Shown here: piece by piece, positions 17,566-26,914 of the stretch
Layout: each line of letters opens with the position of its first letter
Numbering within the stretch: position 1 is the first letter of the stretch
Assembly (NCBI RefSeq): GCF_023630205.1
Contig: NZ_JALPRR010000003.1
Location: 682,001-746,000, forward strand
DNA: 64,000 nt
Direction: 5' to 3'
Source of the DNA: Pontibacter ruber
Lineage (GTDB): Bacteria > Bacteroidota > Bacteroidia > Cytophagales > Hymenobacteraceae
Notes under the pieces: generated by a model
What the model was told of the DNA's origin: nothing
Database searches by the model: none
What the model saw: the letters and a program-made list of their open reading frames with translations, nothing else
Made by a program: the position numbers and the translations under genes

Positions 17566-17589
17566 AATAGCCTTTAACCTAAGGCTATT
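17566..17589 (-). promoter_or_regulatory. LysR-type operator candidate before the regulator gene
   Basis: AATAGCCTT, six-base spacer, AAGGCTATT: a 9-bp perfect palindrome that contains the AATAGC-N12-GCTATT frame also found at 16612-16635. A third half-site follows at once, making GCTATT-N9-AATAGC at 17584-17604. It sits where autoregulatory LysR sites usually lie. Confidence 0.5.
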
Positions 17590-17708
17590 ATTTTGCAAAA
17601 TAGCTGAAAGCCGGAAAGTATGATCTCTTTACCGCTAAAGGATAAGATGCAGGTTCAAAATTACGCAGCACCAAAGGGGCATAGAAGTATAAAACGATAA
17701 GCAGCCAT

Positions 17709-18275
17709 TTACTTCAGCAGCATTTGCTTTATGTGATGTACCTGCGTGAGGTGGTGATCAAAGTGATCCTGCAGGAAAGAGAGGGTCTGAGAGATGGTAA
17801 GATAGCCGGCGTACGGGTGTTTGAAAACGCACTTGTTAAGCAGGGATGGCGGAACTTCTGTGAGCACATCTTCCAGTTTGAAGCGTACTACATCCCACTG
17901 CCGGCGCAACGAAGGGAGCGTGGCCTTATCCGGTACGGTAGCCACCACAGCCGGGGCCTGGATCTTCATTCCTGATTTGAGGACAAGCTTTAAAAGTATA
18001 GATTTATAAATGCCCGAAAAGGAAGCACTCGGTAGTTCTTCGGGCTGTTTTACTTTTCGCTCAACGTACTCAGTGGTTAACTTGTCGACCAGCACCAAGT
18101 GTGCCACCACCTGGTTAAGCGACCATTTGCCCTCCGCCGGAGATGTGTTCAGCAGCCCTTCTTCCAGTCCCTCCAGTTCATCTAACAGCCGGTTACGCGT
18201 TTTCTCCAGGCGCAGGTATTTTGCTTCTAACCTTGGGTTCATAAACTGAATATGGTTATAGGAGGCTGTGTTCAT
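17709..18275 (-). CDS. DinB-family protein
   Basis: 188 residues with the four-helix DinB/YfiT layout. The start is LEKTRNRLLDELEGL, then GKWSLNQVVAHLVLVDKL with the first metal-type His, and the end is FLQDHFDHHLTQVHHIKQML with the HxxxH-type cluster. DinB-fold proteins bind a divalent metal and include thiol-dependent S-transferases; most have no known substrate. Cytosolic and transcribed alone. The downstream neighbour LysR starts about 170 bp away on the same strand. Confidence 0.82.
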   Translation of the reverse strand: MNTASYNHIQFMNPRLEAKYLRLEKTRNRLLDELEGLEEGLLNTSPAEGKWSLNQVVAHLVLVDKLTTEYVERKVKQPEELPSASFSGIYKSILLKLVLKSGMKIQAPAVVATVPDKATLPSLRRQWDVVRFKLEDVLTEVPPSLLNKCVFKHPYAGYLTISQTLSFLQDHFDHHLTQVHHIKQMLLK

Positions 18276-18471
18276 TAGTCTAATACTATTCTTAGCTGTT
18301 GTGAAATCTACGTAAAATTTTAATTAATACAACTATATGTATTTATTTTTTTAATGTAACAGATTGATAGGTAGAGAGGTATTGCAATATTAGTGGTGCC
18401 ATATAATTTGATTTATTCAATAGTGTATATCATAATGGCAAAGAAATAACGTAATTTGTGTACAAGATTGT

Positions 18472-19194
18472 ATGCAGATGACTGGAAAAAAAGACCCGAT
18501 CGGGACCGCTATACAGGATTACCTGAAAGGAAATAAGAGAGCAGAGATAGTGGTAGAGAGCAGCATTACGGAAGATGATGTGATACCTGTAGACTACCTT
18601 TTCAGAACCCGGTATGAGATGCCCGAACTGGAGCAACTGGCTCTGGATGAGTGCAGCGGAAGGGTACTTGATATTGGTGCAGGGGCCGGATGCCATAGCC
18701 TGGCCTTGCAGGAACAGGGGCTGGAGGTGGTTGCCCTGGATATTTCGGAAGGCGCCGTGGAGGCGATGCAGCAGCGTGGCGTGCAGCAGGTACTCCGACA
18801 GGACATCTTCAAACTAAAAGGGCAGCAGTTCGACACCTTGCTGTTGCTGATGAATGGTATTGGTATTGTCGGGGACCTGAAAGGGCTTGATCGGTTTCTG
18901 AAACATGCGGCCACTCTGCTGCGCCCGGGCGGAAAGATCCTGCTTGAGTCGTCGGATATTTTGTACATGTACGAGGAGGAAGACGGCTCTGTGTTACTCG
19001 ACCTGAATGCGGGCTATTACGGTGAGGTGAAGTATAACATGAAGTATAAAGACCAGGCGAGCGGCTGGTTTAACTGGCTCTTCATTGATCCGGCCATACT
19101 GCAGGACTACGCCGAAAAACACAACTACAGCTTTGAGCTGCTGTACGAAGGCGAGGACGGCAACTACCTGGCTCGGCTGTCGCTTAACCCGTAG
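18472..19194 (+). CDS. class I SAM-dependent methyltransferase
   Basis: 240 residues; the ATG at 18478 is an alternative start. Motif I GRVLDIGAGAGCHSLALQEQG (about 63-83) is followed by VVALDIS, the FKLKGQQFDTLLLLMNGIGIVG segment at motif IV and LLRPGGKILLESSD. This resembles small cytosolic methyltransferases of the Methyltransf_25/11 type; substrate unknown. The C-terminal part (GYYGEVKYNMKYKDQASGWFNWLFID) carries two AAGTATA heptamers in frame. It stands alone after an AT-rich spacer. Confidence 0.85.
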   Translation: MQMTGKKDPIGTAIQDYLKGNKRAEIVVESSITEDDVIPVDYLFRTRYEMPELEQLALDECSGRVLDIGAGAGCHSLALQEQGLEVVALDISEGAVEAMQQRGVQQVLRQDIFKLKGQQFDTLLLLMNGIGIVGDLKGLDRFLKHAATLLRPGGKILLESSDILYMYEEEDGSVLLDLNAGYYGEVKYNMKYKDQASGWFNWLFIDPAILQDYAEKHNYSFELLYEGEDGNYLARLSLNP

Positions 19195-19361
19195 GTAAAG
19201 CAAGAAAGCAGCATCCCGGAATTAAACTTAAGGTAGGCCGCAGCATGGCAGTGGCTTACCTGTATCTTCATCTGGCTAATAAACGTTTATGTGCCGTATG
19301 TATAATGCCTGCCGAACCTCTAGCGGCCGCAGCAAGTATGACATACTGAACCTAAGGAAAC

Positions 19362-20300
19362 ATGAACACTGGAAAGCCATCTACATGGGAGGTAACCAAG
19401 AAAACCTTCTCCAAGTTTTTCGATGATAATCCGCTGGATTATGCCGCTATCATTGGCTTTTATACCATCTTTTCGCTGCCGGCTGTACTCATCATCACCA
19501 TACGCATTGCCGGGGCTGCCTTTGGGCAGGAGGCTGTGCGGGGCGAAGTGGTAAGGCAGATCGGTGGCATTGTTGGGCGTAACAGCGCCGCGCAGATACA
19601 AAGCATCATCGAAAACGCAAACCAGTCAGATGCATCGGTAATAGGTACCATCGTAGGGGTGAGCGTGATGGCCTTTAGTGCCACTACCGTATTTGTCGCC
19701 CTGCAGGATTCGATCAATGGGATGTGGAAGGTAAAAGCCAAGATCGAAAAAGGCTGGCTGAAGCTTGTGGTGGCTCGGGTACTTTCGCTGGCTATGGTGG
19801 TGAGCCTTGGCTTTCTGTTGCTGGTTTCCCTGTCCATCGATGTGGTGCTGGGCCTAGTAAACGATTACCTGAAGCAGGAGCTCTCCGGAATAGCCGTTTA
19901 CCTGATGACGGCAGCCAACATCACGGTATCCATCCTGATCAGCATTCTTATCTTTGCCATCATCTTTAAAGTATTGCCCGATGCCAAAACCAAATGGAAG
20001 AATGTATGGATTGGGGCAACCGTTACGGCCATACTTTTTGCTATAGGCAAGTACATGCTCAACATTTACTTTCAGCACGACCCGCTGGCCGATACTTACG
20101 GCGCAGCCGGTTCGCTTGTCCTAATTCTGGTATGGGTATACTATGCTTCCATCATTTTCCTGCTCGGGGCTGAGTTTACACAGGTCTATGCGCAACTACA
20201 TGATCATTACATAGAGCCCACAGATACTGCAGTGAAGGTAAAAAAGAAAGAAATAGAAACGGACCTGGATACAGGTAAAGTAGAGGAGAAGGAAAAATAA
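19362..20300 (+). CDS. YihY/BrkB-family inner membrane protein
   Basis: 312 residues with six hydrophobic segments. Typical family signs are the N-terminal WEVTKKTFSKFFDDNPLDYAAIIGFYTIFSLPAVL, the FSATTVFVALQDSINGMWKVK segment, KVLPDAKTKWKNVWIGATVTAILFAIGKYML, and YGAAGSLVLILVWVYYASIIFLLGAEFTQVYA. The family was once mislabelled RNase BN; its transport role is unproven. A charged C-terminal tail (VKVKKKEIETDLDTGKVEEKEK) is cytosolic. The stop codon overlaps a strong bidirectional terminator. Confidence 0.92.
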   Translation: MNTGKPSTWEVTKKTFSKFFDDNPLDYAAIIGFYTIFSLPAVLIITIRIAGAAFGQEAVRGEVVRQIGGIVGRNSAAQIQSIIENANQSDASVIGTIVGVSVMAFSATTVFVALQDSINGMWKVKAKIEKGWLKLVVARVLSLAMVVSLGFLLLVSLSIDVVLGLVNDYLKQELSGIAVYLMTAANITVSILISILIFAIIFKVLPDAKTKWKNVWIGATVTAILFAIGKYMLNIYFQHDPLADTYGAAGSLVLILVWVYYASIIFLLGAEFTQVYAQLHDHYIEPTDTAVKVKKKEIETDLDTGKVEEKEK

Positions 20301-20328
20301 AAGGCGGAGCACTTGTGCTCCGCCTTTT
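20299..20328. terminator. Bidirectional terminator between yihY-like gene and pdhB
   Basis: Fourteen-pair perfect stem (20299-20312 with 20315-20328) and a two-base loop. A-rich on one side and TTTTAT on the other, it can serve both convergent genes. Two TATACTT heptamers follow at once. Confidence 0.9.
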
Positions 20329-20355
20329 ATACTTTATACTTGTTCGCTTGCTAGA

Positions 20356-21339
20356 TTAAGCGTTCTTATACATTACTTGCTTCACTGCGTCAACTGTACG
20401 CTGTACGTTTGGCAACGAAGCTTCGATCAGCGTCGGCGCATACGGAAGCGGCACGTCGCGGCAGGTAACACGTTTCACCGGCGCATCCATGTAATCGAAA
20501 GCATTGCTCTGGATGTGGTAAGCCAGTTCTGCAGAGATAGACGCCAATGGCCATGCCTCCTCTACAACTACCATACGGTTTGTCTTCTTCACAGACTCGA
20601 TCAGCGTTTTGTAATCGATTGGGCGAACCGTGCGCAGGTCAATCACTTCCGCATTGATGCCGTCTTTTGCCAGCTCTTCGGCAGCAGCCAGGGCCACTTT
20701 CATCATTTTGCCAAAAGAAACGATCGTTACGTCTGTTCCTTCGCGCTTTACATCCGCCACACCGATCGGAATCAGGTATTCTTCTTCCGGAACTTCACCT
20801 TTGTCGCCGTACATCTGCTCTGATTCCATGAAAATAACAGGATCGTTATCGCGGATGGCAGACTTCATCAGGCCTTTGGCATCGTATGGGTTAGAGGGTA
20901 CTACTACCTTCAGGCCAGGTGTGTTGGCATACCAGTTCTCAAAGTTTTGAGAGTGCTGCGAAGACAGCATACCGGCGCTACCGGTTGGTCCGCGGAATAC
21001 AATAGGGCATGAGTACTGACCGCCTGACATCGACATCATCTTGGCAGCAGAGTTGATCACCTGATCGATGGCCACCAGCGAGAAGTTGAACGTCATGAAT
21101 TCGATGATCGGACGCAGGCCGTTCATGGATGCACCCACACCGATACCGGCAAAGCCAAGCTCGGCAATCGGGGTATCGATTACACGCTCCGGACCAAACT
21201 CGTCAAGCATGCCCTGGCTTACTTTGTAAGCACCGTTATACTCAGCAACTTCTTCACCCATCAGAAACACGCTTTTGTCGCGGCGCATTTCCTCCGACAT
21301 GGCTTCGCGCAGTGCTTCTCTAAACTGTATACTTCGCAT
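20356..21339 (-). CDS. pdhB: Pyruvate dehydrogenase E1 component, beta subunit
   Basis: 327 residues, the standard E1-beta length. With an alpha subunit encoded elsewhere it decarboxylates pyruvate, using thiamine diphosphate, and acetylates the lipoyl group of E2. Signs: MGEEVAEYNGAYKVSQGM (the Glu next to the ThDP pyrimidine), DTPIAELGFAGIGVGASMNGLRPIIEFMTFNF, VFRGPTGSAGMLSSQHSQNFENWYANTPGLKVVVPSNPYDAKGLMKSAIRD and the C-terminal EVIDLRTVRPID and VVVEEAWP. A branched-chain oxoacid dehydrogenase beta subunit is the main alternative; MLSSQHSQNFE favours PDH. Transcribed alone. Confidence 0.9.
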   Translation of the reverse strand: MRSIQFREALREAMSEEMRRDKSVFLMGEEVAEYNGAYKVSQGMLDEFGPERVIDTPIAELGFAGIGVGASMNGLRPIIEFMTFNFSLVAIDQVINSAAKMMSMSGGQYSCPIVFRGPTGSAGMLSSQHSQNFENWYANTPGLKVVVPSNPYDAKGLMKSAIRDNDPVIFMESEQMYGDKGEVPEEEYLIPIGVADVKREGTDVTIVSFGKMMKVALAAAEELAKDGINAEVIDLRTVRPIDYKTLIESVKKTNRMVVVEEAWPLASISAELAYHIQSNAFDYMDAPVKRVTCRDVPLPYAPTLIEASLPNVQRTVDAVKQVMYKNA

Positions 21340-21429
21340 ATAGTTAAAATAGTTAATTCTCTGTTCTGAGGGTAAAATTAAGAGAACTCTCTCAATTTAC
21401 AATGCCGTTTTGCTATTTAAGCACCCGAC

Positions 21430-23208
21430 TTAGCGAATCAGGGCATCCTCATAAGGAGGCTTGTTATGGTAGGCTTCAAATTCCTTGTCTGCGATGGCCT
21501 TCTGGGTATAGGTTTTATCTGCACGTACCGCTCTTCTGAGGTTCTCCGACAGCATTTGCTCGTTCTTGGTTCGGGCTCCGATAATGGCTAAGCTGTAATA
21601 GGCAAGCGCATCGCCGGGTTGCTGCTCAAGGGCACGGTTGTAGAACTCTACAGCACCTTCATAATTTTCTTTCAGCAGGTAACTCAGGCCCAGGTTCATG
21701 TTGGTCTGGTAGCTGTCGCCGGCATAGCGCAGGCTTTCGATGGCATCGTCGTACTGCCCAATCTCGATCTCCAATGCCGCTTTGTCGGCGAATATGCGCT
21801 GCAGCAGCTCTTTGGAGCCTCCCAGTTTGATGGCATAGTCGTAGTATTGCAGGGCCTCCAGTTTGTCGCCGCGCACATGATAGCCGCTGGCCAGGCTGTA
21901 GTATACTTCAGCCTTCGGATTGCGGAAGCCGGCAAAGGTCAGGTTATGGATGGCTTTAGCCAGCAAAGCCTTTTTCGCTTTCGGACGATAGTCTTTGCGG
22001 GCCATCTCGATGTATACTTTGCCCAGGTTGTGGTAGGCAGGCCATTTGTCGGTGGTCTTTACAGCGGCTTCGTACAGCTTGCGTTTCTCGTCCAGGAGCG
22101 GGGTGAGCGTAGCTGCGTGTTGCAGCTCCTCTTCTGTCAGCACGTCGGCATCTGCGGTTTCATTGGCGATCTTCTGGGCCAGCAAGTATAGCTCGTAATT
22201 GGACTTACGACTGCGGTTATAGTTTATTTCTACATCTGCGTAGCGCATGGTAGGGTACACGTACTGCTGCAGGTAATCGTATGCCTCCGTCTGCTCCAGC
22301 GCCTTCTGCTTTTCCCGGTCCGTCTTCTTGCTTTGTACGATAGCTGCTACTTCCTGCACCTGTGCTTTTGGCAGGGCAGATGTCTTTACTTTTTGAACTA
22401 ACAGCTTCCAGTTCTGCTCCTCTACTCGAGTCTGCAGGTCTATTTTCTTGCCGCTGTAGTCCAGAGCTTTCACCTTAGAGCGGTAGTAGTCTTCCAGCAC
22501 CTTGGCGCGTTTTTTTGCCAGTCCGCTGCCAGCTTCATCCGGCGATTGTCCCGCCACGATCTTAATTTTCTGCTCGCCTACATTATCCATGGTGTACTGC
22601 TCCAGTGCCTGCAGATTAGAGCCGATGTAGTTTCGGAGCTTGGCCTGGTCCTGCTCAAAAAAGAAGCTCAACACTGTTGGGCCGGCAGCTTCTTCCGCGT
22701 AGTTGTCCGGAATATAAGTTACCTCGTTGTTGCGCACCATCAGGAGCGGGGTGGTGAGCAGTCCGGCAGCCACCTGCTGCGGTTCTGTATACTTTACGTC
22801 ATCGTCGCGCTTGTCGATGGCGAGCCCCTGCACCATCAGGCGCCCTTTATCTTTCTTCGGATCGTAAGGGAAGGCTAGCACTTTCGTGATGGTGGGTTTT
22901 CCGTCTTCGTAAATAAACTCGCCAAACTCGAAGTTAAAGGATCCCAGCTCGTCTCGTTTTTCCTCGCCATACTCGTAGTATACTTCCAGTTTATACCGGT
23001 GCTTTTTTTTGATAAGCTTCTCGGGTACAGAGGCCTTCATCTCAAAAGAAACTTCGTTACCACTGGCGGCCAAAGGGTTGGGTTGCACTGAAATCTCCTG
23101 CTTCTTGGCGTGCTTTACCATGCGCGAAAGCGTACATCCACTGGTGAAAAAGCCCAAAGCGAGGGTGAGAGGCAGCAGGCGCCAGTAGTTTTTTTTGAGG
23201 TGTTGCAT
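21430..23208 (-). CDS. TPR lipoprotein with OmpA-like segment
   Basis: 592 residues. The signal peptide ends in FTSGC, a lipobox with Cys near 25. A beta-rich part (about 35-185) is followed by an OmpA-like segment (about 190-260) with IKIVAGQSPDEAGSGLAKKRAKVLEDYYRSKV, which resembles the peptidoglycan-binding motif region. At least four TPR units follow in the C-terminal half (WPAYHNLGKVYIEMA, AEVYYSLASGYHVRGDKLEALQYYDYAIK, YDDAIESLRYAGDSYQTNMNLGLSYL, YEGAVEFYNRALEQQPGDALAYYSLAIIGA). It probably tethers an envelope complex to the cell wall. Its partner is unknown. Transcribed alone. Confidence 0.85.
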   Translation of the reverse strand: MQHLKKNYWRLLPLTLALGFFTSGCTLSRMVKHAKKQEISVQPNPLAASGNEVSFEMKASVPEKLIKKKHRYKLEVYYEYGEEKRDELGSFNFEFGEFIYEDGKPTITKVLAFPYDPKKDKGRLMVQGLAIDKRDDDVKYTEPQQVAAGLLTTPLLMVRNNEVTYIPDNYAEEAAGPTVLSFFFEQDQAKLRNYIGSNLQALEQYTMDNVGEQKIKIVAGQSPDEAGSGLAKKRAKVLEDYYRSKVKALDYSGKKIDLQTRVEEQNWKLLVQKVKTSALPKAQVQEVAAIVQSKKTDREKQKALEQTEAYDYLQQYVYPTMRYADVEINYNRSRKSNYELYLLAQKIANETADADVLTEEELQHAATLTPLLDEKRKLYEAAVKTTDKWPAYHNLGKVYIEMARKDYRPKAKKALLAKAIHNLTFAGFRNPKAEVYYSLASGYHVRGDKLEALQYYDYAIKLGGSKELLQRIFADKAALEIEIGQYDDAIESLRYAGDSYQTNMNLGLSYLLKENYEGAVEFYNRALEQQPGDALAYYSLAIIGARTKNEQMLSENLRRAVRADKTYTQKAIADKEFEAYHNKPPYEDALIR

Positions 23209-23340
23209 ATCCTGATTCTGCTTCAGCCGTAAAAATGGTACACGTGAAGCTATGTTTTTGCGTTAGCATATCTTCTTGCCTCAGTTTTTCTTGATGCAAG
23301 TATGATAAATATATAACTTTAATTTTTAATCGACTACCAA

Positions 23341-23559
23341 ATGAAAAGGCTCCAATACTTTATAGAATCTCAGGCCTTCGGTGTGTGTGCCATGCTGGGA
23401 GAAAAGCTTGGGATTGCTTCCAGCAGCATTCGCCTGTCTTTCATTTATGTTTCTTTCCTGACGTTCGGCTCGCCGGTGCTGCTATACTTTGTGCTGGCAT
23501 TCTGGATGAACGTGAGCAAACACCTTCGCCGTGAGCGTAGTACCGTCTGGGACTTATAA
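23341..23559 (+). CDS. PspC-domain small membrane protein
   Basis: 72 residues, essentially a single PspC domain: GVCAMLGEKLGIASSSIRLSFIYVSFLTFGSPVLLYFVLAFWMNVSK, with one or two hydrophobic segments. PspC proteins act in the phage-shock response to envelope stress or as toxin-like membrane proteins; this one has no neighbouring pspA. The frame overlaps the end of the convergent glycosyltransferase gene by six bases. A near-consensus -7 (TAACTTTA) lies close upstream. Confidence 0.85.
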   Translation: MKRLQYFIESQAFGVCAMLGEKLGIASSSIRLSFIYVSFLTFGSPVLLYFVLAFWMNVSKHLRRERSTVWDL

Positions 23560-24576
23560 CTCCCGCACGGTTCGCTTCTGCCTCACAAAATATTCCCAGA
23601 CTATACTTCCCCTGTAAACGCCTGCCATACGGGGAAAATTACCTTTGTGGCGTTGTTCTTTTCGTCGCTTGCGCCAGTAGCTGCTATTGCGCAGCAGATC
23701 GGCGTGGGCATCCAGCACGGCCCGGGCATCAGCTGTTTGACCTGCCAGCAACATACGGAAGGCTGCCATCCAGTCCAGCAGTATGCGCAGCGTTATAGTT
23801 GGGATTAGTTCTGAAGACGGCAGGTTCTTGTAGACCAGGGCCAGTCCGTTCCGGAAGTTCAGGAAAGTCTTGCGGGGGTTGGATTTGTGGAGGGTGCCAC
23901 CGCCCACGTGCAACACATGGCTGTGGCCATTGTACATTACCTTGTAACCGGCGTTCTTGGCGCGCCAGCAGAAGTCAATTTCCTCCATATGGGCAAAAAA
24001 GGCAGGCTCCAGTCCGCCCATGCTATGGTACACCGAGGCCCGGACAAACATACAGGCACCCGTTGCCCAAAAGATCTCCTGCACATCGTTATACTGCCCC
24101 TTGTCTTCTTCCAGCGTCTCGAACAGGCGGCCACGGCAGAAAGGATAACCCAAAGCGTCTAATTGTCCGCCTCCGGCTCCGGCGTATTCGAAAAAATCCG
24201 GGTGCTGTTGCGCCAGTATCTTTGGCTGACAAACGGCGATCCGCTCATCCGAATCCATGAGGGTAACAACAGGTGTCACCCAATCAGGGGAGACGGCCAC
24301 ATCGGAATTGAGGAGCACGTAGTATTTGGCATCTACCTGCTTAAGTGCCTGGTTATAGCCTTCGCAAAAGCCCAAGTTAGAGCCGTTTTGTATGATCCGC
24401 ACCTGCGGAAACGTTACCTCCAGAAAAGAAACAGAGCCATCGGTAGAGGCGTTGTCGGCAACGATCACTTCGCAGCCGGGGCTGTTGGCCACTACCGATG
24501 GCAGAAACTCCTGCAAAAAGCGGAGCCCGTTCCAATTAAGTATAACAATAGCCGTGTGGCTGGTATTAGAATCCAA
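23554..24576 (-). CDS. Glycosyltransferase family 2, rhamnosyltransferase-like
   Basis: 340 residues, GT-A fold. AIVILNWNGLRFLQEFLPSV starts the nucleotide-binding half, VIVADNASTDGS gives the first acidic pair, NLGFCEGYNQAL is the typical RfbF/WbbL-type segment and VLLNSDVAV is the DxD-like metal site. WATGACMFVRASVYHSMGG and EEIDFCWRAKNAGYKV also fit this branch, which transfers rhamnose or similar sugars to surface glycans. A C-terminal amphipathic helix region follows. The start overlaps the end of the ybaB-like gene by 11 bases, so the pair is co-transcribed. Confidence 0.87.
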   Translation of the reverse strand: MDSNTSHTAIVILNWNGLRFLQEFLPSVVANSPGCEVIVADNASTDGSVSFLEVTFPQVRIIQNGSNLGFCEGYNQALKQVDAKYYVLLNSDVAVSPDWVTPVVTLMDSDERIAVCQPKILAQQHPDFFEYAGAGGGQLDALGYPFCRGRLFETLEEDKGQYNDVQEIFWATGACMFVRASVYHSMGGLEPAFFAHMEEIDFCWRAKNAGYKVMYNGHSHVLHVGGGTLHKSNPRKTFLNFRNGLALVYKNLPSSELIPTITLRILLDWMAAFRMLLAGQTADARAVLDAHADLLRNSSYWRKRRKEQRHKGNFPRMAGVYRGSIVWEYFVRQKRTVREL

Positions 24577-24901
24577 GATTGCCGAAGTCTAAGCCAGGAA
24601 TGTTTGGAAGTAAGCCTTCTGTTTTTCTTTTCATCTCGTCCTGGGCGCGCTCGCCGGCAGTGAGCATGGCGTTGTTCACGGCTGCCACTACTAGGTCGTT
24701 CACCATTTCCCGGTCGTTGGTATTCATGATAGACTCATCGATCTCGATCTTCAGGAGCTTGCGCTGGCCGTTTACGGTAGCTTTTACCAGCCCCGCGCCG
24801 GCTTCAGCGGTAACCGTAATGTGCTGCAGGTTGTCTTGTGCTTCTTTGAGTTTGGCCTGGACTTCTTTCATTTTGCCCATCATGCCCATCATATCAAACA
24901 T
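24566..24901 (-). CDS. YbaB/EbfC-family nucleoid-associated protein
   Basis: 111 residues. MFDMMGMMGKMKEVQAKLKEAQDNL is the amphipathic N-terminal helix, then TVTAEAGAGLVKATVNGQRKLLKIEIDE and DLVVAAVNNAMLTAGERAQDEMKRKT, all YbaB hallmarks. Members form dimers that bind DNA with little sequence preference. In many bacteria the gene sits by dnaX-recR; here it precedes a glycosyltransferase gene instead and overlaps it. A TANNTTTG-type -7 lies on the minus strand at 24957-24964. Confidence 0.93.
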   Translation of the reverse strand: MFDMMGMMGKMKEVQAKLKEAQDNLQHITVTAEAGAGLVKATVNGQRKLLKIEIDESIMNTNDREMVNDLVVAAVNNAMLTAGERAQDEMKRKTEGLLPNIPGLDFGNLGF

Positions 24902-25000
24902 AGTATCTTCTTTTAGTTTTATGTACGCGGGCCAGTTGTTTTAGCCCATCCTTTCACAAATATACAAGCATTTCGCATTAAAGTGGATGCCAGTATACTT

Positions 25001-26914
25001 CTACCGAAGCAAGGTAACAGTACCGGTGCGGCGTTTGGGGGTGCCGTCCTGGGTGGTATAGGTTATTTCGTAGGCATAGGCGTCGGCGGGCATTTCGCGG
25101 CCTTCGAAAGTACCATCCCAGCCGTTGTTGCGGTCGTTGCCCTGGTATACCACGTTCCCCGTGCGGTTGTAGATCGTGATCCGAAAGTTCTCGAAGAATT
25201 TGCCTTTCACCACCAGCACATCGTTTAGCCCGTCGCCATTTGGGGTAAAGGCGCTGGGTACCAGCAAGCGCAGGGGCTGCTCTATCACGGCAATGTTAGA
25301 GTAAGTGGTAGCGTTGCCGCTGCGAGAGGTGGCCTTGATGCGGTAGCGGAGCACCTGTACGTCTTCGCTGGGGCTTCGGTCGTTGTAGGCGTTGCCGCTA
25401 ACCGGGGTGCTGAAGATTACGTTGCCTGTTTCGTCGAGCAACTCTAATGTGTACTGACCTACACCATTGGTAAAGCCAACAAAACCTGTCCAGGCAAGCA
25501 GCACCGGGCCTCCTTCCTGAGCAGTGGCTAGCAGGAACACCGGGCAGGTGGAGCCGCTCAGAGCAGAACTGGTGCCGCAAGCGTTGGTATAGCTGGCCCG
25601 GTAGCAAACAGGGGCGGGACTTATACTTTGGTCGGTAAAGGTGGTTTGCTGCACACCGGCCACCTGCTGATAAGGAGCGCCTTCTATACTTCGTTGGTAA
25701 ACGATCTGCCTTGCTTCCTGCTCCTGCGGCACCTGGAAGGTAAGCTCTACCTGGTTGTTCAGGTTGAACGTTGAGAACAAAGTGCCGGCCACGGGTACAG
25801 TGGTGGAGGTGATGGAAACGCATTTTTCTGCCGATACCGAAGTGATAGCACCATCCGCGGATACAGCCTTTATTGTATAGCAAATGTTTTCGCCGCACTT
25901 GATCCCGGTGTCGGTGTAGGTCCGGGCCGTAGCCGGCAATGTTTGAATGAGCGTATTGCCTCGGTATACTTCGTACCTGCCGGTGTTGGTAGCCGTGTGC
26001 TGCCAGCTCAGGTCAGCTCTTTCGTTACCAGCCGTGGCCTGCAGTTTAACCAGGCAAACAGGGGAGGAGGCAACACTTGTGCCGCACACATCCGTTACCC
26101 GGATCCGATAGCAGGCTGCGTCGGTGGTATTCAGGTTGTTCAGGTCGTAGGTGATAGTGCCACCTTGTGGTGCCGTTTTGATCGTGTCGATGGAAGTATA
26201 GCTGCTGCCTTGCGCACGCTCCACAATGTAGAGGTAGGAAGGAGGGAGTTGCTCGATGTTCAGGCGAAGGGAACCGTCCTGCGTACCTTCTTTCAACACT
26301 TGTAATTGAGTAAGCCGGGGCATGGTAGCCGGCGGCAGCTGCTGCACCGTCACACTGTTGCTGATCCTGCAGGTGGCTCCGGTATAGGAGCCATTAAGCG
26401 TCAGGTTGTAAGACCCGTCGGTGGTGTAGGTGTATACTTTGGTTTGACCCGACTGAACAGTCTCGGTGGTGCCGTTGCCCAGGTCTAATGTATAGGTGTC
26501 GTAGGTCTTGTCGGTGATGGTGATGCGCACCTGCCGGTTGCCACAACCCGCGGCAGTAAAGGTGGGCAGTGGCGTATCCTTTACCACAAAAACTTTGGAA
26601 AGAGTATCGGTTTGGGTATTGCCGCCCTGGTTCGCAATTTGCAGCACCCGGTAAGTGCCGGGTGTGGTATACGTATGAAATTTTACTGTATCGGTTACGA
26701 TCGGAATACCCTGACTTTTGCTGTACTCGAATACATAGTACTCATTCCTGGGATCCACTTTGCCTGTACAGTCTTTGAACCGTACCCGCTGTCCCTTGCA
26801 AATTGCCTGTATCTCTTTGCCGCTCATATCATAGGCTTTAAAGCACTTTTGCGACCAGGCGGGAAAGGTGCAGAAAAAAAGCAGAAAGAAGAGCAGGAGT
26901 CTCAAGGCTTTCAA
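25001..26914 (-). CDS. Secreted Ig/Fn3-like protein with CHU_C type IX secretion domain
   Basis: 637 residues. Signal peptide MKALRLLLFFLLFFCTFPAWSQ. The middle has a PKD/Ig-like unit (about 115-195, ADGSYNLTLNGSYTG-like) and fibronectin III-like modules with paired cysteines (ACYRIRVTDVCGTSVASSPVCLV, CYRASYTNACGTSSALSGSTCPV). The last about 90 residues are the gliding-motility-associated C-terminal (CHU_C, type B sorting) domain: VPSAFTPNGDGLNDVLVVKG, ITIYNRTGNVVYQG, WDGTFEGREMPADAYAYEI. This domain sends proteins through the type IX secretion system to the cell surface. Likely a surface adhesin-like protein. It lies downstream of hutH after a terminator. Confidence 0.9.
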   Translation of the reverse strand: MKALRLLLFFLLFFCTFPAWSQKCFKAYDMSGKEIQAICKGQRVRFKDCTGKVDPRNEYYVFEYSKSQGIPIVTDTVKFHTYTTPGTYRVLQIANQGGNTQTDTLSKVFVVKDTPLPTFTAAGCGNRQVRITITDKTYDTYTLDLGNGTTETVQSGQTKVYTYTTDGSYNLTLNGSYTGATCRISNSVTVQQLPPATMPRLTQLQVLKEGTQDGSLRLNIEQLPPSYLYIVERAQGSSYTSIDTIKTAPQGGTITYDLNNLNTTDAACYRIRVTDVCGTSVASSPVCLVKLQATAGNERADLSWQHTATNTGRYEVYRGNTLIQTLPATARTYTDTGIKCGENICYTIKAVSADGAITSVSAEKCVSITSTTVPVAGTLFSTFNLNNQVELTFQVPQEQEARQIVYQRSIEGAPYQQVAGVQQTTFTDQSISPAPVCYRASYTNACGTSSALSGSTCPVFLLATAQEGGPVLLAWTGFVGFTNGVGQYTLELLDETGNVIFSTPVSGNAYNDRSPSEDVQVLRYRIKATSRSGNATTYSNIAVIEQPLRLLVPSAFTPNGDGLNDVLVVKGKFFENFRITIYNRTGNVVYQGNDRNNGWDGTFEGREMPADAYAYEITYTTQDGTPKRRTGTVTLLR

